A stretch of 64,000 bases of DNA from Pseudomonadota bacterium (GTDB taxonomy: Bacteria; Pseudomonadota; Gammaproteobacteria; Burkholderiales; Burkholderiaceae_C). The notes beneath the pieces are model-generated. The model did not search any database and was not told where the DNA came from. It saw only the letters and a list, made by a program, of their open reading frames with translations. A program made the position numbers and the translations under genes. Numbering within the stretch: the first letter of the stretch is position 1; each line of letters begins with the position of its first letter. Where the stretch lies: assembly GCA_018241225.1 (NCBI GenBank), contig JAFEEG010000011.1, positions 1 through 64,000 of the forward strand, read 5' to 3'. This document shows positions 28,654 to 38,290 of the stretch, piece after piece.

Positions 28654-30777
28654 ATGCCCGCCGCATCCCAGTCCGCATCGCGCGAAAAGTCCCCGCCAGA
28701 CGCCGGCCCGGCCAAGGCCGCGCCCGGTGCCGGCCTGAGCGCCGTGCAGCGGGCGCTGCGCAAGCTAGGGCTGCTGCGCGACATCGACTTTGCCTTGTAC
28801 CTGCCCATGCGCTACGAGGACGAGACCCAGATCGTTCGCCTGACCGACGTGCGCGACGGCGAAACGGCGCAGATCGAAGCCGTGGTCACGTCCAGCGAGG
28901 TGGTCTATCGCCCGCGGCGCCAGCTCATCGTGACGGTGGACGACGGCAGCGACACCTGCCAGTTGCGCTTCTTCAACTTCTACCCATCGCAGCAAAAGCA
29001 ATTGGCGGTGGGTGCGCGCGTGCGCCTGCGCGGTGAGGTCAAGGGCGGCTTCCTGGGGCGCACGATCATGCACCCCACGGTCAAGGCGGCCGGCACCGAA
29101 TTGCCGCAGGCGCTGACGCCGGTGTACTCGACGATCGCCGGGCTGGCGCAGCCGGCTCTTCGGCGCGAGGTGCGTTCGGGCCTGGCGCGCGCGCTGCTCG
29201 ATGAAACATTGCCGCAGGGCGAGGCCTGGCAGCCCGCGTGGGACCTGCGCCGCTCGCTCAACTTCCTGCACTACCCGGCGCCGGACGTGGCGATGGCCAC
29301 GCTCGAAGACCACAGCCACCCGGCATGGCAGCGCATCAAGGCCGAGGAATTGCTGGCGCAGCAACTCTCGCAGATGCAGGCTCGGGGCGAGCGTGCGGCC
29401 CAGCGTGCGCCCGTTCTTGCGCGACACACCGAAATGGATTCGCTCGTCGAGCAGCTGCTGGCCGTCCTGCCTTTTGCCCTCACCGGTGCCCAGCGCCGCG
29501 TGGTGGAGGAAATCGGCCATGACCTGGCCAAGCTGGTGCCGATGCACCGGCTCCTGCAAGGAGACGTCGGCTCGGGCAAGACGGTGGTTGCGGCGCTGGC
29601 TGCCGCGTTGTGCATCGACGCGGGCTACCAGTGCGCATTGATGGCGCCCACCGAAATCCTGGCTTCGCAGCACTTCGGCAAGTTGGTCGGCTGGCTCGAT
29701 CCGCTGCTCGAGCGCCGCGGCCTGCGCGTGGCCTGGCTGACCGGAAGCCAGAAGAAGAAGGAACGCGAAACGATGGAAGCCGCGCTCGAAAGCGGTGAAG
29801 CGGCGCTTGTCATCGGGACGCACGCGGTCATTTCCGAGAAGGTGCGCTTCAAGAATCTTGCGCTGGCCATCGTCGACGAACAGCATCGCTTCGGCGTGGC
29901 CCAGCGACTGGCGTTGCGCGGCAAGGCGCAGGGTGGCCAGGAACCGCACCTGCTGATGATGAGCGCCACTCCGATTCCCCGCACCCTGGCCATGAGCTAC
30001 TACGCCGACCTGGACGTGTCGACGCTGGACGAGTTGCCGCCGGGCCGCACGCCGGTGGTGACCAAGCTGGTGGCCGACCACCGGCGCGACGAAGTCATCG
30101 AGCGCATCCAGTCACAGCTCGAGCAGGGCCGGCAGGTGTACTGGGTCTGCCCGCTCATCGAGGAAAGCGAGGCGGTCGACCTGCGCAATGCCACTGCCAC
30201 GCGCGACGAACTGGCCGACGTGCTTGGCGAGGCGGTGAGGGTGGGACTGCTGCACTCGCGCATGCCCACGGCCGAGAAGGCCGCGGTGATGGCCGAGTTC
30301 AGTGCCGGCCAGCTGCACGTCCTTGTGAGCACGACGGTCATCGAAGTGGGGGTCGATGTGCCCAATGCCTCGCTCATGGTGATCGAGCACGCAGAGCGCT
30401 TTGGCTTGTCGCAGTTGCACCAGTTGCGCGGTCGCGTCGGTCGCGGCGCGGCTGCGTCGGCTTGCGTGCTGCTTTATTCACCCAACGAGGGCGGTCGGGT
30501 CGGCGAGGCGGCGCGTGCGCGCCTGCGCGCCATGGCCGAAACGGGCGATGGATTCGAGATCGCCCGGCGCGACCTGGAGATCCGCGGGCCCGGTGAATTT
30601 CTCGGCGCGCGGCAGTCCGGCGCACCGCTGCTTCGCTTTGCCGACCTGGCCACAGACACCCGTTTGCTGGAGTGGGCGCGCGAGCTTGCGCCGCGCATGC
30701 TCGAGTCGCACGCGCAGATGGCGCAACGCCACATCGACCGCTGGCTTGGAAGCAGATCCGAGTACCTCAAGGCCTGA
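28654..30777 (+). CDS. recG: ATP-dependent DNA helicase RecG
   Basis: RecG remodels stalled forks and Holliday junctions. At 707 residues it is family length. An OB-fold wedge domain lies at about 80-175. The helicase motor shows Walker A in LLQGDVGSGKTVVAAL, the DEQH box in IVDEQHRFGVAQR, SATPIPRTLAMSYYADLDVS, and motif VI in HQLRGRVGRG. The start MPAASQSA at 28654 is chosen because the frame runs upstream over the opposing queA. It ends 43 bp before oxyR. Confidence 0.97.
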   Translation: MPAASQSASREKSPPDAGPAKAAPGAGLSAVQRALRKLGLLRDIDFALYLPMRYEDETQIVRLTDVRDGETAQIEAVVTSSEVVYRPRRQLIVTVDDGSDTCQLRFFNFYPSQQKQLAVGARVRLRGEVKGGFLGRTIMHPTVKAAGTELPQALTPVYSTIAGLAQPALRREVRSGLARALLDETLPQGEAWQPAWDLRRSLNFLHYPAPDVAMATLEDHSHPAWQRIKAEELLAQQLSQMQARGERAAQRAPVLARHTEMDSLVEQLLAVLPFALTGAQRRVVEEIGHDLAKLVPMHRLLQGDVGSGKTVVAALAAALCIDAGYQCALMAPTEILASQHFGKLVGWLDPLLERRGLRVAWLTGSQKKKERETMEAALESGEAALVIGTHAVISEKVRFKNLALAIVDEQHRFGVAQRLALRGKAQGGQEPHLLMMSATPIPRTLAMSYYADLDVSTLDELPPGRTPVVTKLVADHRRDEVIERIQSQLEQGRQVYWVCPLIEESEAVDLRNATATRDELADVLGEAVRVGLLHSRMPTAEKAAVMAEFSAGQLHVLVSTTVIEVGVDVPNASLMVIEHAERFGLSQLHQLRGRVGRGAAASACVLLYSPNEGGRVGEAARARLRAMAETGDGFEIARRDLEIRGPGEFLGARQSGAPLLRFADLATDTRLLEWARELAPRMLESHAQMAQRHIDRWLGSRSEYLKA

Positions 30778-30820
30778 AATTCCCGCAGGGCTTCGGTGCT
30801 GCGCATAATTGACGCAAGCT

Positions 30821-31786
30821 ATGACCCTGACCGAACTCAAATACATCGTTGCGGTAGCCCGCGAGCGGCATTTCGGCAAGGCTGCAGAAGCCTGCTTCGT
30901 TTCGCAACCCACCTTGTCGGTGGCCATCAAGAAACTGGAAGACGAACTGGAGGTCAAGCTCTTCGAGCGCAGCGCCGGCGAAGTCACCGTTACCCCGCTG
31001 GGCGAGCAGATCGTGCAGCAGGCGCAAAGCGTGCTCGACCAGGCCGCCAGCATCAAGGAGATTGCCAAGCGTGGCAAGGATCCGCTGGCAGGCCCGCTGA
31101 AGCTCGGCGTGATCTACACCATCGGACCGTACCTGCTGCCCGACCTGGTGCGCCAGAACATCGCGCGCACGCCGCAGATGCCGCTGATGCTTCAGGAGAA
31201 CTTCACCGCCAAACTGCTGGACATGCTGCGCGCCGGCGAGATCGACGCGGCCATCATGGCCGAGCCCTTTCCCGACGCGGGCCTGGCCATTGCGCCGCTG
31301 TACGACGAGCCCTTCATGGCCGCGGTGCCTTCGCACCACCCGCTGGCGCAGAAGGAGTCCGTGACGTCGGACGAGCTCAAGAGCGAGACCATGCTGCTGC
31401 TGGGCACGGGCCATTGCTTTCGCGACCATGTGCTCGAGGTCTGCCCGGAGTTCGCGCGCTTTTCCAGCAACGCCGAGGGCATCCGCAAGAGCTTCGAAGG
31501 CTCTTCGCTGGAGACGATCAAGCACATGGTGGCCTCGGGCATGGGTGTGACGCTGGTGCCGCGCCTGTCGGTTCCGCAAGAAGCGCTCAAGGCCAAGCCC
31601 AAGGCCCGCCGCGAGCCCGAAGCCCTGGTGCGCTACCTGCCGGTGCGCGATGCCGAAGGCCGGGAGCCGCCCACGCGCCGCGTGGTGCTGGCCTGGCGGC
31701 GCAGCTTTACCCGCTACGAGGCCATCGCGGCGCTGCGAAACGCCATCTACGCCTGCGAGTTGCAAGGGGTGCAGCGCCTCTCGTAG
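30821..31786 (+). CDS. oxyR: Hydrogen peroxide sensor regulator OxyR
   Basis: This is a LysR-type regulator of 321 residues. The N-terminal HTH (TELKYIVAVARERHFGKAA, VSQPTLSVAIKKLE) is followed by a sensor domain with the two redox cysteines correctly spaced in GHCFRDHVLEVC, equivalent to Cys199 and Cys208 of E. coli OxyR. H2O2 oxidises them to a disulfide and activates antioxidant genes. dps, a classic OxyR target, is next downstream. ATG 30821 is chosen over 30809 by family alignment. Confidence 0.95.
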   Translation: MTLTELKYIVAVARERHFGKAAEACFVSQPTLSVAIKKLEDELEVKLFERSAGEVTVTPLGEQIVQQAQSVLDQAASIKEIAKRGKDPLAGPLKLGVIYTIGPYLLPDLVRQNIARTPQMPLMLQENFTAKLLDMLRAGEIDAAIMAEPFPDAGLAIAPLYDEPFMAAVPSHHPLAQKESVTSDELKSETMLLLGTGHCFRDHVLEVCPEFARFSSNAEGIRKSFEGSSLETIKHMVASGMGVTLVPRLSVPQEALKAKPKARREPEALVRYLPVRDAEGREPPTRRVVLAWRRSFTRYEAIAALRNAIYACELQGVQRLS

Positions 31787-31912
31787 TTGCCGCGCGTGCA
31801 AGCGATGTGTGTGCATCGCGCTGATAGCCAGGGGTTGTTGCGCATGCCTGCGTCGGCTCCTACAGTTGGTGGGCATCCGCAAATCAACCATCAAAGAAGG
31901 GAACGCCACGTC

Positions 31913-32500
31913 ATGGCCAAAGCAAAAGCGAAGTCCTCCGTGTCCAAATCGCCCGCAGCCCCCGCCGGCAAGGTGCCGGCCAAGGGCGGAACCCGCGTGG
32001 CGCAGGAGTCGGGCAGCCGCAGTGCGCCGATCATCAACATCGGCATCGATCGCGAAGACCGTGCCGCCATTGCCGAGGGACTCTCTCGCGTTCTGGCCGA
32101 CACCTACACGCTGTACCTGACCACGCACAACTTCCACTGGAACGTGACCGGCCCGCACTTCAATTCGCTGCACGCCATGTTCATGCAGCAGTACACCGAG
32201 CTGTGGGGCGCCACCGATGTGTTGGCCGAGCGCATTCGGGCCCTGGGCCACTACGCTCCAGGCTCCTACGCCGAGTTCGGCAAGATCGCCACCGTGCCCG
32301 ATGTGCCCCAGCAGCCGCCCAAGGCCATGGAGATGGTGCGCATCCTGGTCAAGGGCCACGAAACCGTATCGCGCATTGCGCGTGAATTCATCCCGGTGGC
32401 CGAGCAGGCTGCCGACGCCCCGACGGCCGACATGCTCACGGCCCGCTGCACAGTGCACGACCAGACTGCCTGGATGTTGCGATCGCTCCTGGAGGATTGA
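31913..32500 (+). CDS. dps: Dps ferritin-like DNA-protecting protein
   Basis: The 195-residue protein has a Lys-rich N-terminal tail (about 1-30, KAKAKSSVSKSP), which usually gives DNA binding, followed by the four-helix Dps core. The ferroxidase ligands are in THNFHWNVTGPHFNSLH and the Asp/Glu of ATDVLAERI. It oxidises and stores iron, consuming H2O2. The RBS (GAAGGGAA) precedes ATG 31913. Location right after oxyR suggests peroxide control, though I cannot assign a convincing OxyR site in the 126-bp gap. Confidence 0.95.
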   Translation: MAKAKAKSSVSKSPAAPAGKVPAKGGTRVAQESGSRSAPIINIGIDREDRAAIAEGLSRVLADTYTLYLTTHNFHWNVTGPHFNSLHAMFMQQYTELWGATDVLAERIRALGHYAPGSYAEFGKIATVPDVPQQPPKAMEMVRILVKGHETVSRIAREFIPVAEQAADAPTADMLTARCTVHDQTAWMLRSLLED

Positions 32501-32503
32501 GAC

Positions 32504-33430
32504 TTGTCCCTGTCGATGCCGGCGGCCGCAGGCCGCGACAAGCCCGCGCCGTCGTCGCCCCCGCCCGCGGCGCCGCGCGGGCGCCTTGCCGCCTACCTCG
32601 ACCTGATCCGCTGGAACCGGCCGGCCGGCTGGCTGCTGCTGCTGTGGCCCACACTCAGCGCGCTGTGGTTTGCGGCCGACGGCTGGCCGGGCTGGCATCT
32701 GCTGGCGGTGTTCGTGCTGGGGACCATCCTCATGCGCAGCGCCGGCTGCTGCATCAACGATGTGGCCGACCGCGATTTCGATCGCCACGTCAAGCGCACC
32801 GCCGCTCGGCCGGTGACCAGTGGCGAGGTGTCGGTTCGTGAGGCGTTGGTGCTGGGTGCGGTGCTTGCCCTGGTGGCGTTCGGCCTGGTGCTTACCACCA
32901 ACACGGTGACCGTGTTGTGGTCCTTTGCGGCGCTGGCGGTCACCCTGTTCTATCCTTTTGCCAAGCGCTTCTTCGCGATACCGCAGGCGGTGCTGGGCAT
33001 TGCGTTCAGCTTCGGCATCCCCATGGCCTTTGCTGCCGTGCAAGGCGAGGTACCGGGCTTTGCCTGGCTGCTGTTGATCGGCAACCTGTTCTGGGTCCTG
33101 GCCTACGACACCGAGTACGCCATGGTCGACCGGGACGACGACCTGAAGATCGGCATGAAGACCTCGGCCATCACGTTCGGGCGATTCGACGTGGCGGCCG
33201 TGATGGCGAGCTACCTGATCTTCCTGGCCGTGTGGGCCTGGGCTGGCGTTGGCCGAAGTCTTGGTGCGCTGTTCTATCTAGGCATTGCAGTCGCGCTGGC
33301 CCAGGCGGCCTGGCATTGGCAGATGATTCGCACGCGCACGCGCGAAGGCTGCTTCAAGGCGTTCCGCTTGAACCACTGGCTGGGCTTTACGGTGTTTGCC
33401 GGGGTCGTGGCCGGCTACCTGATTCGCTGA
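32504..33430 (+). CDS. ubiA: 4-hydroxybenzoate polyprenyltransferase
   Basis: UbiA is a membrane prenyltransferase that attaches the polyprenyl chain to 4-hydroxybenzoate in ubiquinone synthesis. The 308-residue protein has eight to nine helices and both Asp-rich motifs: [14 protein letters not shown] and [13 protein letters not shown]. The start is TTG 32504, spaced 8 bp from GGAGG at 32491-32495; an ATG at 32516 is too far from that RBS. It starts 3 bp after dps and is likely co-transcribed with it. Confidence 0.96.
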   Translation: MSLSMPAAAGRDKPAPSSPPPAAPRGRLAAYLDLIRWNRPAGWLLLLWPTLSALWFAADGWPGWHLLAVFVLGTILMRSAGCCINDVADRDFDRHVKRTAARPVTSGEVSVREALVLGAVLALVAFGLVLTTNTVTVLWSFAALAVTLFYPFAKRFFAIPQAVLGIAFSFGIPMAFAAVQGEVPGFAWLLLIGNLFWVLAYDTEYAMVDRDDDLKIGMKTSAITFGRFDVAAVMASYLIFLAVWAWAGVGRSLGALFYLGIAVALAQAAWHWQMIRTRTREGCFKAFRLNHWLGFTVFAGVVAGYLIR

Positions 33431-33454
33431 AGGCAAAGGGCAGGGTGCGCGCCG

Positions 33455-34303
33455 CTAGTCGCGGCCGAACTCTTCGCTCATTTCGTCGGCCCGATGCCGC
33501 GCGGCCTCCATGGCCCGGATGAACGCTGCCTGCAGGCCAGCTTCGTCCATGGCCGTAATGGCGGCATGGGTCGTACCCCCCTTGGAGGTGACGCGCTGGC
33601 GCATGGTTTCGAGCGTGTCGCTGGAACTGCCCGCGAGCGCAGAGGCGCCACTGAAGGTAGCCACCGCCAGGTGCCTGGCCTGCGACTCGCTCAACCCCAT
33701 TTGCGCGCCGGCCTTGACCATCGCCTCGAGAAAATAGAAGACATAGGCGGGGCCTGAGCCGGAAAGTGCGGTGACCGCATCGAGCTGCTCTTCGCGCTCC
33801 AGCCAGAGCAGATTGCCCGTGGGGCTGAGCAGCGACTCCACCCGCTCACGGTCTGCCTTGGCCACGGCCGGGCCGGCGTACAGGCCGGTCATTCCCTTGC
33901 CGACGAGCGCCGGGGTGTTGGGCATGGCACGGGCCACGCGCTCCACGCCCAGCCACCGTTGCACGCTGCTTACCCGGATGCCGGCGGCCACACTCAGGTG
34001 CAAGGCTTGCTGAGTGAATGCGGCTACCGGCGCGGCGGCGTCCTTGAAGGTCTGAGGCTTGACAGCCCAGACGACGGTCTCGCAGGCCTTCAGTCCTTCG
34101 TTGGCGGTCTCGCTGGCGTCCACGCCGAACTGCTTTTTCAATTGCACGCGCGCTTGCTCGAAGGGCTCCACCACGCGGATGGCCGCCGACGCCATGCCGC
34201 GGTCGATCAGGCCGCCGATGATGGCGCTGGCCATGTTGCCGCCGCCAATGAAGGCGACCGCGGCCGCGGAGTTCGAGTTGTTCGTGCTATGCGATGAGGT
34301 CAT
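33455..34303 (-). CDS. proC: Pyrroline-5-carboxylate reductase
   Basis: ProC reduces P5C to proline with NAD(P)H. The 282-residue protein has a Rossmann fold start with AAVAFIGGGNMASAIIGG, and the signature SGSGPAYVFYFLEAMVKAG and TSKGGTTHAA near the end. It is convergent to ubiA (24 bp) and divergent from the spc ribosomal operon. Confidence 0.97.
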   Translation of the reverse strand: MTSSHSTNNSNSAAAVAFIGGGNMASAIIGGLIDRGMASAAIRVVEPFEQARVQLKKQFGVDASETANEGLKACETVVWAVKPQTFKDAAAPVAAFTQQALHLSVAAGIRVSSVQRWLGVERVARAMPNTPALVGKGMTGLYAGPAVAKADRERVESLLSPTGNLLWLEREEQLDAVTALSGSGPAYVFYFLEAMVKAGAQMGLSESQARHLAVATFSGASALAGSSSDTLETMRQRVTSKGGTTHAAITAMDEAGLQAAFIRAMEAARHRADEMSEEFGRD

Positions 34304-34423
34304 GCCGGCGAGTGTAAGGATAGGTGGCGTGCCAGGAAGAAGCGCCAGCCACCATGTTTAACCCTGGCAAAATAGACAAAAACCTCGGGGCCGCGCACGA
34401 TCAATCGCCCGCAAGGCACCCTG

Positions 34424-34452
34424 TTGACAACGCTGGCCACCCATGCCACAAT
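34424..34452 (+). promoter_or_regulatory. Sigma70 promoter of the spc ribosomal operon
   Basis: A perfect -35 TTGACA (34424-34429) and a -10 CACAAT (34447-34452) are separated by 17 bp. This predicts transcription from about 34459, leaving an untranslated leader of about 160 nt before rplN. It is the strongest promoter-like sequence I found in the window. Confidence 0.8.
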
Positions 34453-34458
34453 CACGGG

Positions 34459-34618
34459 CTTCGCTTTGAAAAGGGCGGAGCTTTCAGCCCAATTGGCGGC
34501 GTTTCGAGTGGTTCGAGGCGTCAACAGCGGGCCCAAGACTGACTGAAGTCGGTTGCCGGACAAGCAGGTGCAATGCCTGCCGGCTGTCGCGATCAGTACA
34601 AGTTGGGAACTAAGACAA
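34459..34618 (+). promoter_or_regulatory. Long rplN leader with hairpin
   Basis: The roughly 160-nt 5' UTR ahead of rplN contains a two-part hairpin: GCAGG (34564-34568) / CCTGC (34576-34580), and an outer GCCG (34555-34558) / CGGC (34581-34584) with a one-sided bulge. It lies about 35 nt before the start codon. Long structured leaders of ribosomal operons often bind an r-protein; which one here is unknown. Confidence 0.5.
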
Positions 34619-34987
34619 ATGATCCAAACTGAATCCAGGCTCGAAGTAGCCGACAACACGGGCGCGAAATCCGTCCTGTGTATCAAGGTGCTTGGCGGCT
34701 CCAAGCGTCGCTACGCAAGCGTTGGCGACATCATCAAGGTCAGCATCAAGGAAGCTGCCCCGCGTGGTCGCGTCAAGAAGGGCGAAATCTACAGCGCCGT
34801 CGTGGTTCGCACCGCCAAGGGCATCCGTCGTGCAGACGGCTCGCTCGTCAAGTTCGACGGCAATGCCGCCGTGCTGCTCAACGCCAAGCATGAGCCCATC
34901 GGCACCCGTATCTTCGGACCGGTCACGCGTGAACTGCGTACCGAGAAGTTCATGAAGATCGTGTCGCTGGCCCCCGAAGTTCTCTAA
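34619..34987 (+). CDS. rplN: 50S ribosomal protein L14
   Basis: 122 residues, the standard length, beginning [20 protein letters not shown], with the L14 signature [13 protein letters not shown]14 lies at the subunit interface. It is the first gene of the spc cluster here; rpsQ and the S10 genes that normally precede it are absent. It is separated from rplX by 13 bp. Confidence 0.99.
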   Translation: MIQTESRLEVADNTGAKSVLCIKVLGGSKRRYASVGDIIKVSIKEAAPRGRVKKGEIYSAVVVRTAKGIRRADGSLVKFDGNAAVLLNAKHEPIGTRIFGPVTRELRTEKFMKIVSLAPEVL

Positions 34988-35000
34988 GGACAACAACGCC

Positions 35001-35318
35001 ATGAACAAGATTCGCAAAGGCGACCAGGTCATCGTGTTGGCCGGGCGCGACAAGGGCAAGCGCGGCACGGTGACGCTGCGCAAGGATGACGACCACGTCG
35101 TCGTCGAAGGCATCAACCTCGTCAAGAAGCACACCAAGCCGAACCCCATGAAGGGTACGACCGGTGGCATCGTTGAAAAGGCCATGCCGATTCACCAATC
35201 CAATGTGGCGATCTTCAATGCCGCGACCGGCAAGGCTGATCGCGTGGGCATCAAGGTCACGGACGGCAAGCGCGTGCGCGTCTTCAAGTCCAGCGGCGAC
35301 GAAATCAAGGCCGCCTAA
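35001..35318 (+). CDS. rplX: 50S ribosomal protein L24
   Basis: 105 residues with a KOW motif ([17 protein letters not shown]). It initiates 50S assembly by binding the 5' end of 23S rRNA. An RBS AAGGA precedes ATG 35001. Second gene of the spc cluster. Confidence 0.99.
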   Translation: MNKIRKGDQVIVLAGRDKGKRGTVTLRKDDDHVVVEGINLVKKHTKPNPMKGTTGGIVEKAMPIHQSNVAIFNAATGKADRVGIKVTDGKRVRVFKSSGDEIKAA

Positions 35319-35329
35319 GAGGTACGCAC

Positions 35330-35869
35330 ATGGCACGACTCCAACAACACTACCGCGAAAAGATCGCCAAGGACCTGACCGAGAAGTTCGGCTACAAGTC
35401 CCCGATGCAGGTCCCGCGCCTGACCAAGATCACGCTGAACATGGGCGTGGGCGAGGCTGTGGCTGACAAGAAGGTGCTCGAGAACGCCGTTGCCGATCTG
35501 ACCAAGATCGCCGGCCAGAAGCCCGTCGTCACCAAGTCGAAGAAGGCCATCGCAGGCTTCAAGATCCGTGAGCAACAGCCCATCGGCTGCATGGTGACCC
35601 TGCGCGGCGTTCAGATGTACGAATTCCTGGACCGTTTCGTGACCGTGGCCCTGCCGCGCGTTCGCGACTTCCGCGGTATCTCGGGTCGTGCCTTCGACGG
35701 CCGTGGCAACTACAACATCGGCGTCAAAGAACAGATCATCTTCCCGGAAATCGAGTACGACAAGGTGGATGCGCTGCGTGGTCTGAACATCAGCATCACG
35801 ACGACCGCCAAGTCCGATGAAGAAGCCAAGGCGCTGCTCGCCGGCTTCCGTTTCCCGTTCAAGAACTGA
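35330..35869 (+). CDS. rplE: 50S ribosomal protein L5
   Basis: 179 residues. It binds 5S rRNA in the central protuberance. Motifs [18 protein letters not shown] and [18 protein letters not shown] are typical. In E. coli the S8 autoregulatory site overlaps the rplE start; I did not identify that fold here. 11 bp after rplX. Confidence 0.99.
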   Translation: MARLQQHYREKIAKDLTEKFGYKSPMQVPRLTKITLNMGVGEAVADKKVLENAVADLTKIAGQKPVVTKSKKAIAGFKIREQQPIGCMVTLRGVQMYEFLDRFVTVALPRVRDFRGISGRAFDGRGNYNIGVKEQIIFPEIEYDKVDALRGLNISITTTAKSDEEAKALLAGFRFPFKN

Positions 35870-35877
35870 GGTGATCT

Positions 35878-36183
35878 GTGGCTAAAGTAGCTTTGATCCA
35901 GCGCGAACTCAAGCGCGACAAACTGGCCGCCAAGTACGCCGCCAAGTACGCCGAACTGAAGGCGATCGCCAACGACGCGAAGAAGAGCGACGAAGAGCGC
36001 GCTGCTGCCCGCCTGGGCCTGCAGAAGCTCCCGCGTAACGCCAACCCCACGCGTCAGCGCAACCGCTGCGAAATCACGGGTCGTCCCCGCGGCACCTTCC
36101 GTCAATTCGGTCTGGCACGCGCCAAGATCCGCGAGCTGGCTTTCGCAGGCGACATCCCCGGTGTCACCAAGGCCAGCTGGTAA
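35878..36183 (+). CDS. rpsN: 30S ribosomal protein S14 (long, zinc-free type)
   Basis: 101 residues with GTG start at 35878. It is the long C-minus form without the CxxC zinc motif, as usual in betaproteobacteria. The [15 protein letters not shown] segment is the family core. It assembles into the 30S head near the A site. Confidence 0.98.
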   Translation: MAKVALIQRELKRDKLAAKYAAKYAELKAIANDAKKSDEERAAARLGLQKLPRNANPTRQRNRCEITGRPRGTFRQFGLARAKIRELAFAGDIPGVTKASW

Positions 36184-36203
36184 GCCAGGCAGGAGCAAAC
36201 AAC

Positions 36204-36599
36204 ATGAGCATGAGTGATCCCATTGCCGACCTGCTGACGCGCATCCGTAACGCGCAGATGGTCGCCAAGCCCACCGTGTCGGTCCCGTCTTCCAAGGTGA
36301 AGATCGCGATCGCACAAGTCCTGAAGGACGAGGGCTACATCGACGGTTTCCAGGTCAAGACCGAAGCCGGCAAGAGCGAACTTGAAATTTCGCTGAAGTA
36401 CTACGCCGGTCGTCCGGTCATCGAGCGCATCGAGCGCGTCAGCCGTCCCGGCCTGCGCGTGTACAAGGCCAGCGCCGCGATTCCGCAGGTGCAGAACGGC
36501 CTGGGCGTTGCCATCGTGACCACGCCCAAGGGCGTGATGACCGATCGCAAGGCGCGCGCCAACGGCGTCGGCGGCGAAGTGCTGTGCTACGTCGCCTGA
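36204..36599 (+). CDS. rpsH: 30S ribosomal protein S8
   Basis: 131 residues, beginning [18 protein letters not shown]. It binds the central domain of 16S rRNA and, in E. coli, represses spc mRNA translation. The RBS GGCAGGAGC precedes ATG 36204; ATG 36210 is a possible internal start with the same frame. Confidence 0.99.
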   Translation: MSMSDPIADLLTRIRNAQMVAKPTVSVPSSKVKIAIAQVLKDEGYIDGFQVKTEAGKSELEISLKYYAGRPVIERIERVSRPGLRVYKASAAIPQVQNGLGVAIVTTPKGVMTDRKARANGVGGEVLCYVA

Positions 36600-36615
36600 T
36601 CGAGGAGCAACAAGA

Positions 36616-37149
36616 ATGTCCCGAGTAGGTAAATCGCCGGTCGCCATCCCGCAAGGCGTGGATGTGTCGATCAAGGAAGACCAGATCAGCGTCAAGGGCG
36701 CTGGCGGTCAACTGTCGCTGGCCAACAACCCGTTGGTCATCGTCAAGAACAACGATGGCAAGCTGAGCTTCACGCCGGCCAACGATTCGCGTGAAGCGAA
36801 TGCGATGAGCGGCACCATTCGCCAGCTGGTCAACAACATGGTGGTCGGTGTGACCAAGGGCTTCGAGAAGAAGCTCAACCTGGTTGGCGTGGGCTTCAAG
36901 GCCGCGGCCCAGGGCGCCAAGCTCAACCTGTCGGTTGGCTTCTCGCACCCGGTCGACATCGCCATGCCGCAAGGCATCACGGTGGCAACGCCGGCCCCGA
37001 CCGAAATCATCATCAAGGGTGCCGATCGCCAACGTGTTGGCCAGATCGCCGCCGAGATCCGCGCTGTTCGTCCGCCCGAGCCCTACAAGGGCAAGGGGAT
37101 CCGTTATTCGGACGAGAAGATCGTGATCAAAGAGACCAAGAAGAAGTAA
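36616..37149 (+). CDS. rplF: 50S ribosomal protein L6
   Basis: 177 residues with the two tandem L6 domains; [17 protein letters not shown] opens the first and the C-terminal [14 protein letters not shown] is diagnostic. It lies near the GTPase centre of the 50S. RBS GAGGAG at 36602-36607. Confidence 0.99.
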   Translation: MSRVGKSPVAIPQGVDVSIKEDQISVKGAGGQLSLANNPLVIVKNNDGKLSFTPANDSREANAMSGTIRQLVNNMVVGVTKGFEKKLNLVGVGFKAAAQGAKLNLSVGFSHPVDIAMPQGITVATPAPTEIIIKGADRQRVGQIAAEIRAVRPPEPYKGKGIRYSDEKIVIKETKKK

Positions 37150-37160
37150 GGGGCAGCAAA

Positions 37161-37529
37161 ATGATGTTGACCAAGAAAGAACAGCGTCTCCGTCGCGCAC
37201 GCCAGACCCGCATTCGCATCGCGAAGCAGGGCATCGCCCGCCTGACGGTGAATCGCACCAACCTGCACATCTACGCCACCGTCATCTCCGAAGACGGCTC
37301 GAAGGTGCTGGCCGCTGCTTCCACCGCCGAAGCCGAAATCCGCTCGTCGCTGGGCGGCGCTGGCAAGGGCAGCAACGTTGCTGCCGCCACGCTGATCGGC
37401 AAGCGCATCGCCGAGAAGGCCAAGGCCGCCGGCGTCGAGAAGGTCGCTTTCGACCGCGCTGGCTTCGCCTATCACGGCCGCGTCAAGGCTCTGGCCGACG
37501 CTGCCCGCGAAGCCGGTCTGCAGTTCTAA
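37161..37529 (+). CDS. rplR: 50S ribosomal protein L18
   Basis: 122 residues (121 if the second ATG, 37164, is used). It binds 5S r[19 protein letters not shown] is the basic N-terminus and [20 protein letters not shown] the C-terminal signature. 11 bp after rplF. Confidence 0.98.
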   Translation: MMLTKKEQRLRRARQTRIRIAKQGIARLTVNRTNLHIYATVISEDGSKVLAAASTAEAEIRSSLGGAGKGSNVAAATLIGKRIAEKAKAAGVEKVAFDRAGFAYHGRVKALADAAREAGLQF

Positions 37530-37547
37530 CCGGATACGAGATTCAAG

Positions 37548-38069
37548 ATGGCAAAGATTCAGGCAAGAACGCAGAACGAAGGCCCCGAGGACGGTCTGCG
37601 CGAGAAGATGATCGCGATCAACCGGGTCACCAAGGTGGTCAAGGGTGGTCGTATCCTCGGTTTCGCCGCACTGACGGTGGTGGGTGATGGCGATGGCCGC
37701 GTCGGCATGGGCAAGGGCAAGTCCAAGGAAGTGCCCGCTGCAGTGCAGAAGGCCATGGAAGAAGCCCGTCGCAACCTGTTTAAGGGCGCGATCAAGAACG
37801 GCACGCTGCACCACACCGTGCACGGTCACCACGGTGCTTCGTCGGTCGTGATGTACCCGGCCCCCAAGGGTACCGGCATCATCGCCGGCGGCCCGATGCG
37901 CGCCGTGTTCGAAGTGATGGGCATCACCGACGTCGTGGCCAAGAGCCACGGTTCGTCGAACCCCTACAACATGGTTCGCGCCACGCTGAACGGTCTGCGC
38001 AACGCTACGACGGCTTCCGAAGTCGCCGCCAAGCGTGGCCTGACGGTCGAGCAGCTGTTCGCCGCCTAA
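37548..38069 (+). CDS. rpsE: 30S ribosomal protein S5
   Basis: 173 residues. Double-stranded-RNA-binding-like N domain with [17 protein letters not shown] and the [18 protein letters not shown] segment where spectinomycin-resistance mutations occur in other bacteria. The sequence appears wild type in that loop. It contributes to translational fidelity. Confidence 0.99.
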   Translation: MAKIQARTQNEGPEDGLREKMIAINRVTKVVKGGRILGFAALTVVGDGDGRVGMGKGKSKEVPAAVQKAMEEARRNLFKGAIKNGTLHHTVHGHHGASSVVMYPAPKGTGIIAGGPMRAVFEVMGITDVVAKSHGSSNPYNMVRATLNGLRNATTASEVAAKRGLTVEQLFAA

Positions 38070-38084
38070 GCCGGAGCATCAGAA

Positions 38085-38267
38085 ATGACGCAACAACAAA
38101 CCGTCAAGGTGCAACTGGTTCGTAGCCCGATCGGCACCAAGCAATCGCATCGCGCCACCGTTCGTGGCCTGGGCCTGCGCAAGCTCAACTCCGTGTCGGA
38201 GCTGCAGGACACGCCCGCCGTGCGCGGCATGATCAACAAGATCAGCTACCTGGTCAAAGTGCTCTAA
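38085..38267 (+). CDS. rpmD: 50S ribosomal protein L30
   Basis: 60 residues, standard length, with [19 protein letters not shown] and the C-terminal [12 protein letters not shown]. 15 bp after rpsE in the same operon. Confidence 0.98.
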   Translation: MTQQQTVKVQLVRSPIGTKQSHRATVRGLGLRKLNSVSELQDTPAVRGMINKISYLVKVL

Positions 38268-38290
38268 CAAGAGCTGCTGAGAGAGACGAT

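Noticed and set aside
31787..31912. OxyR binding site in the oxyR-dps gap
   Set aside because: A single ATAG half-site is present, but the four-element spacing is not met.
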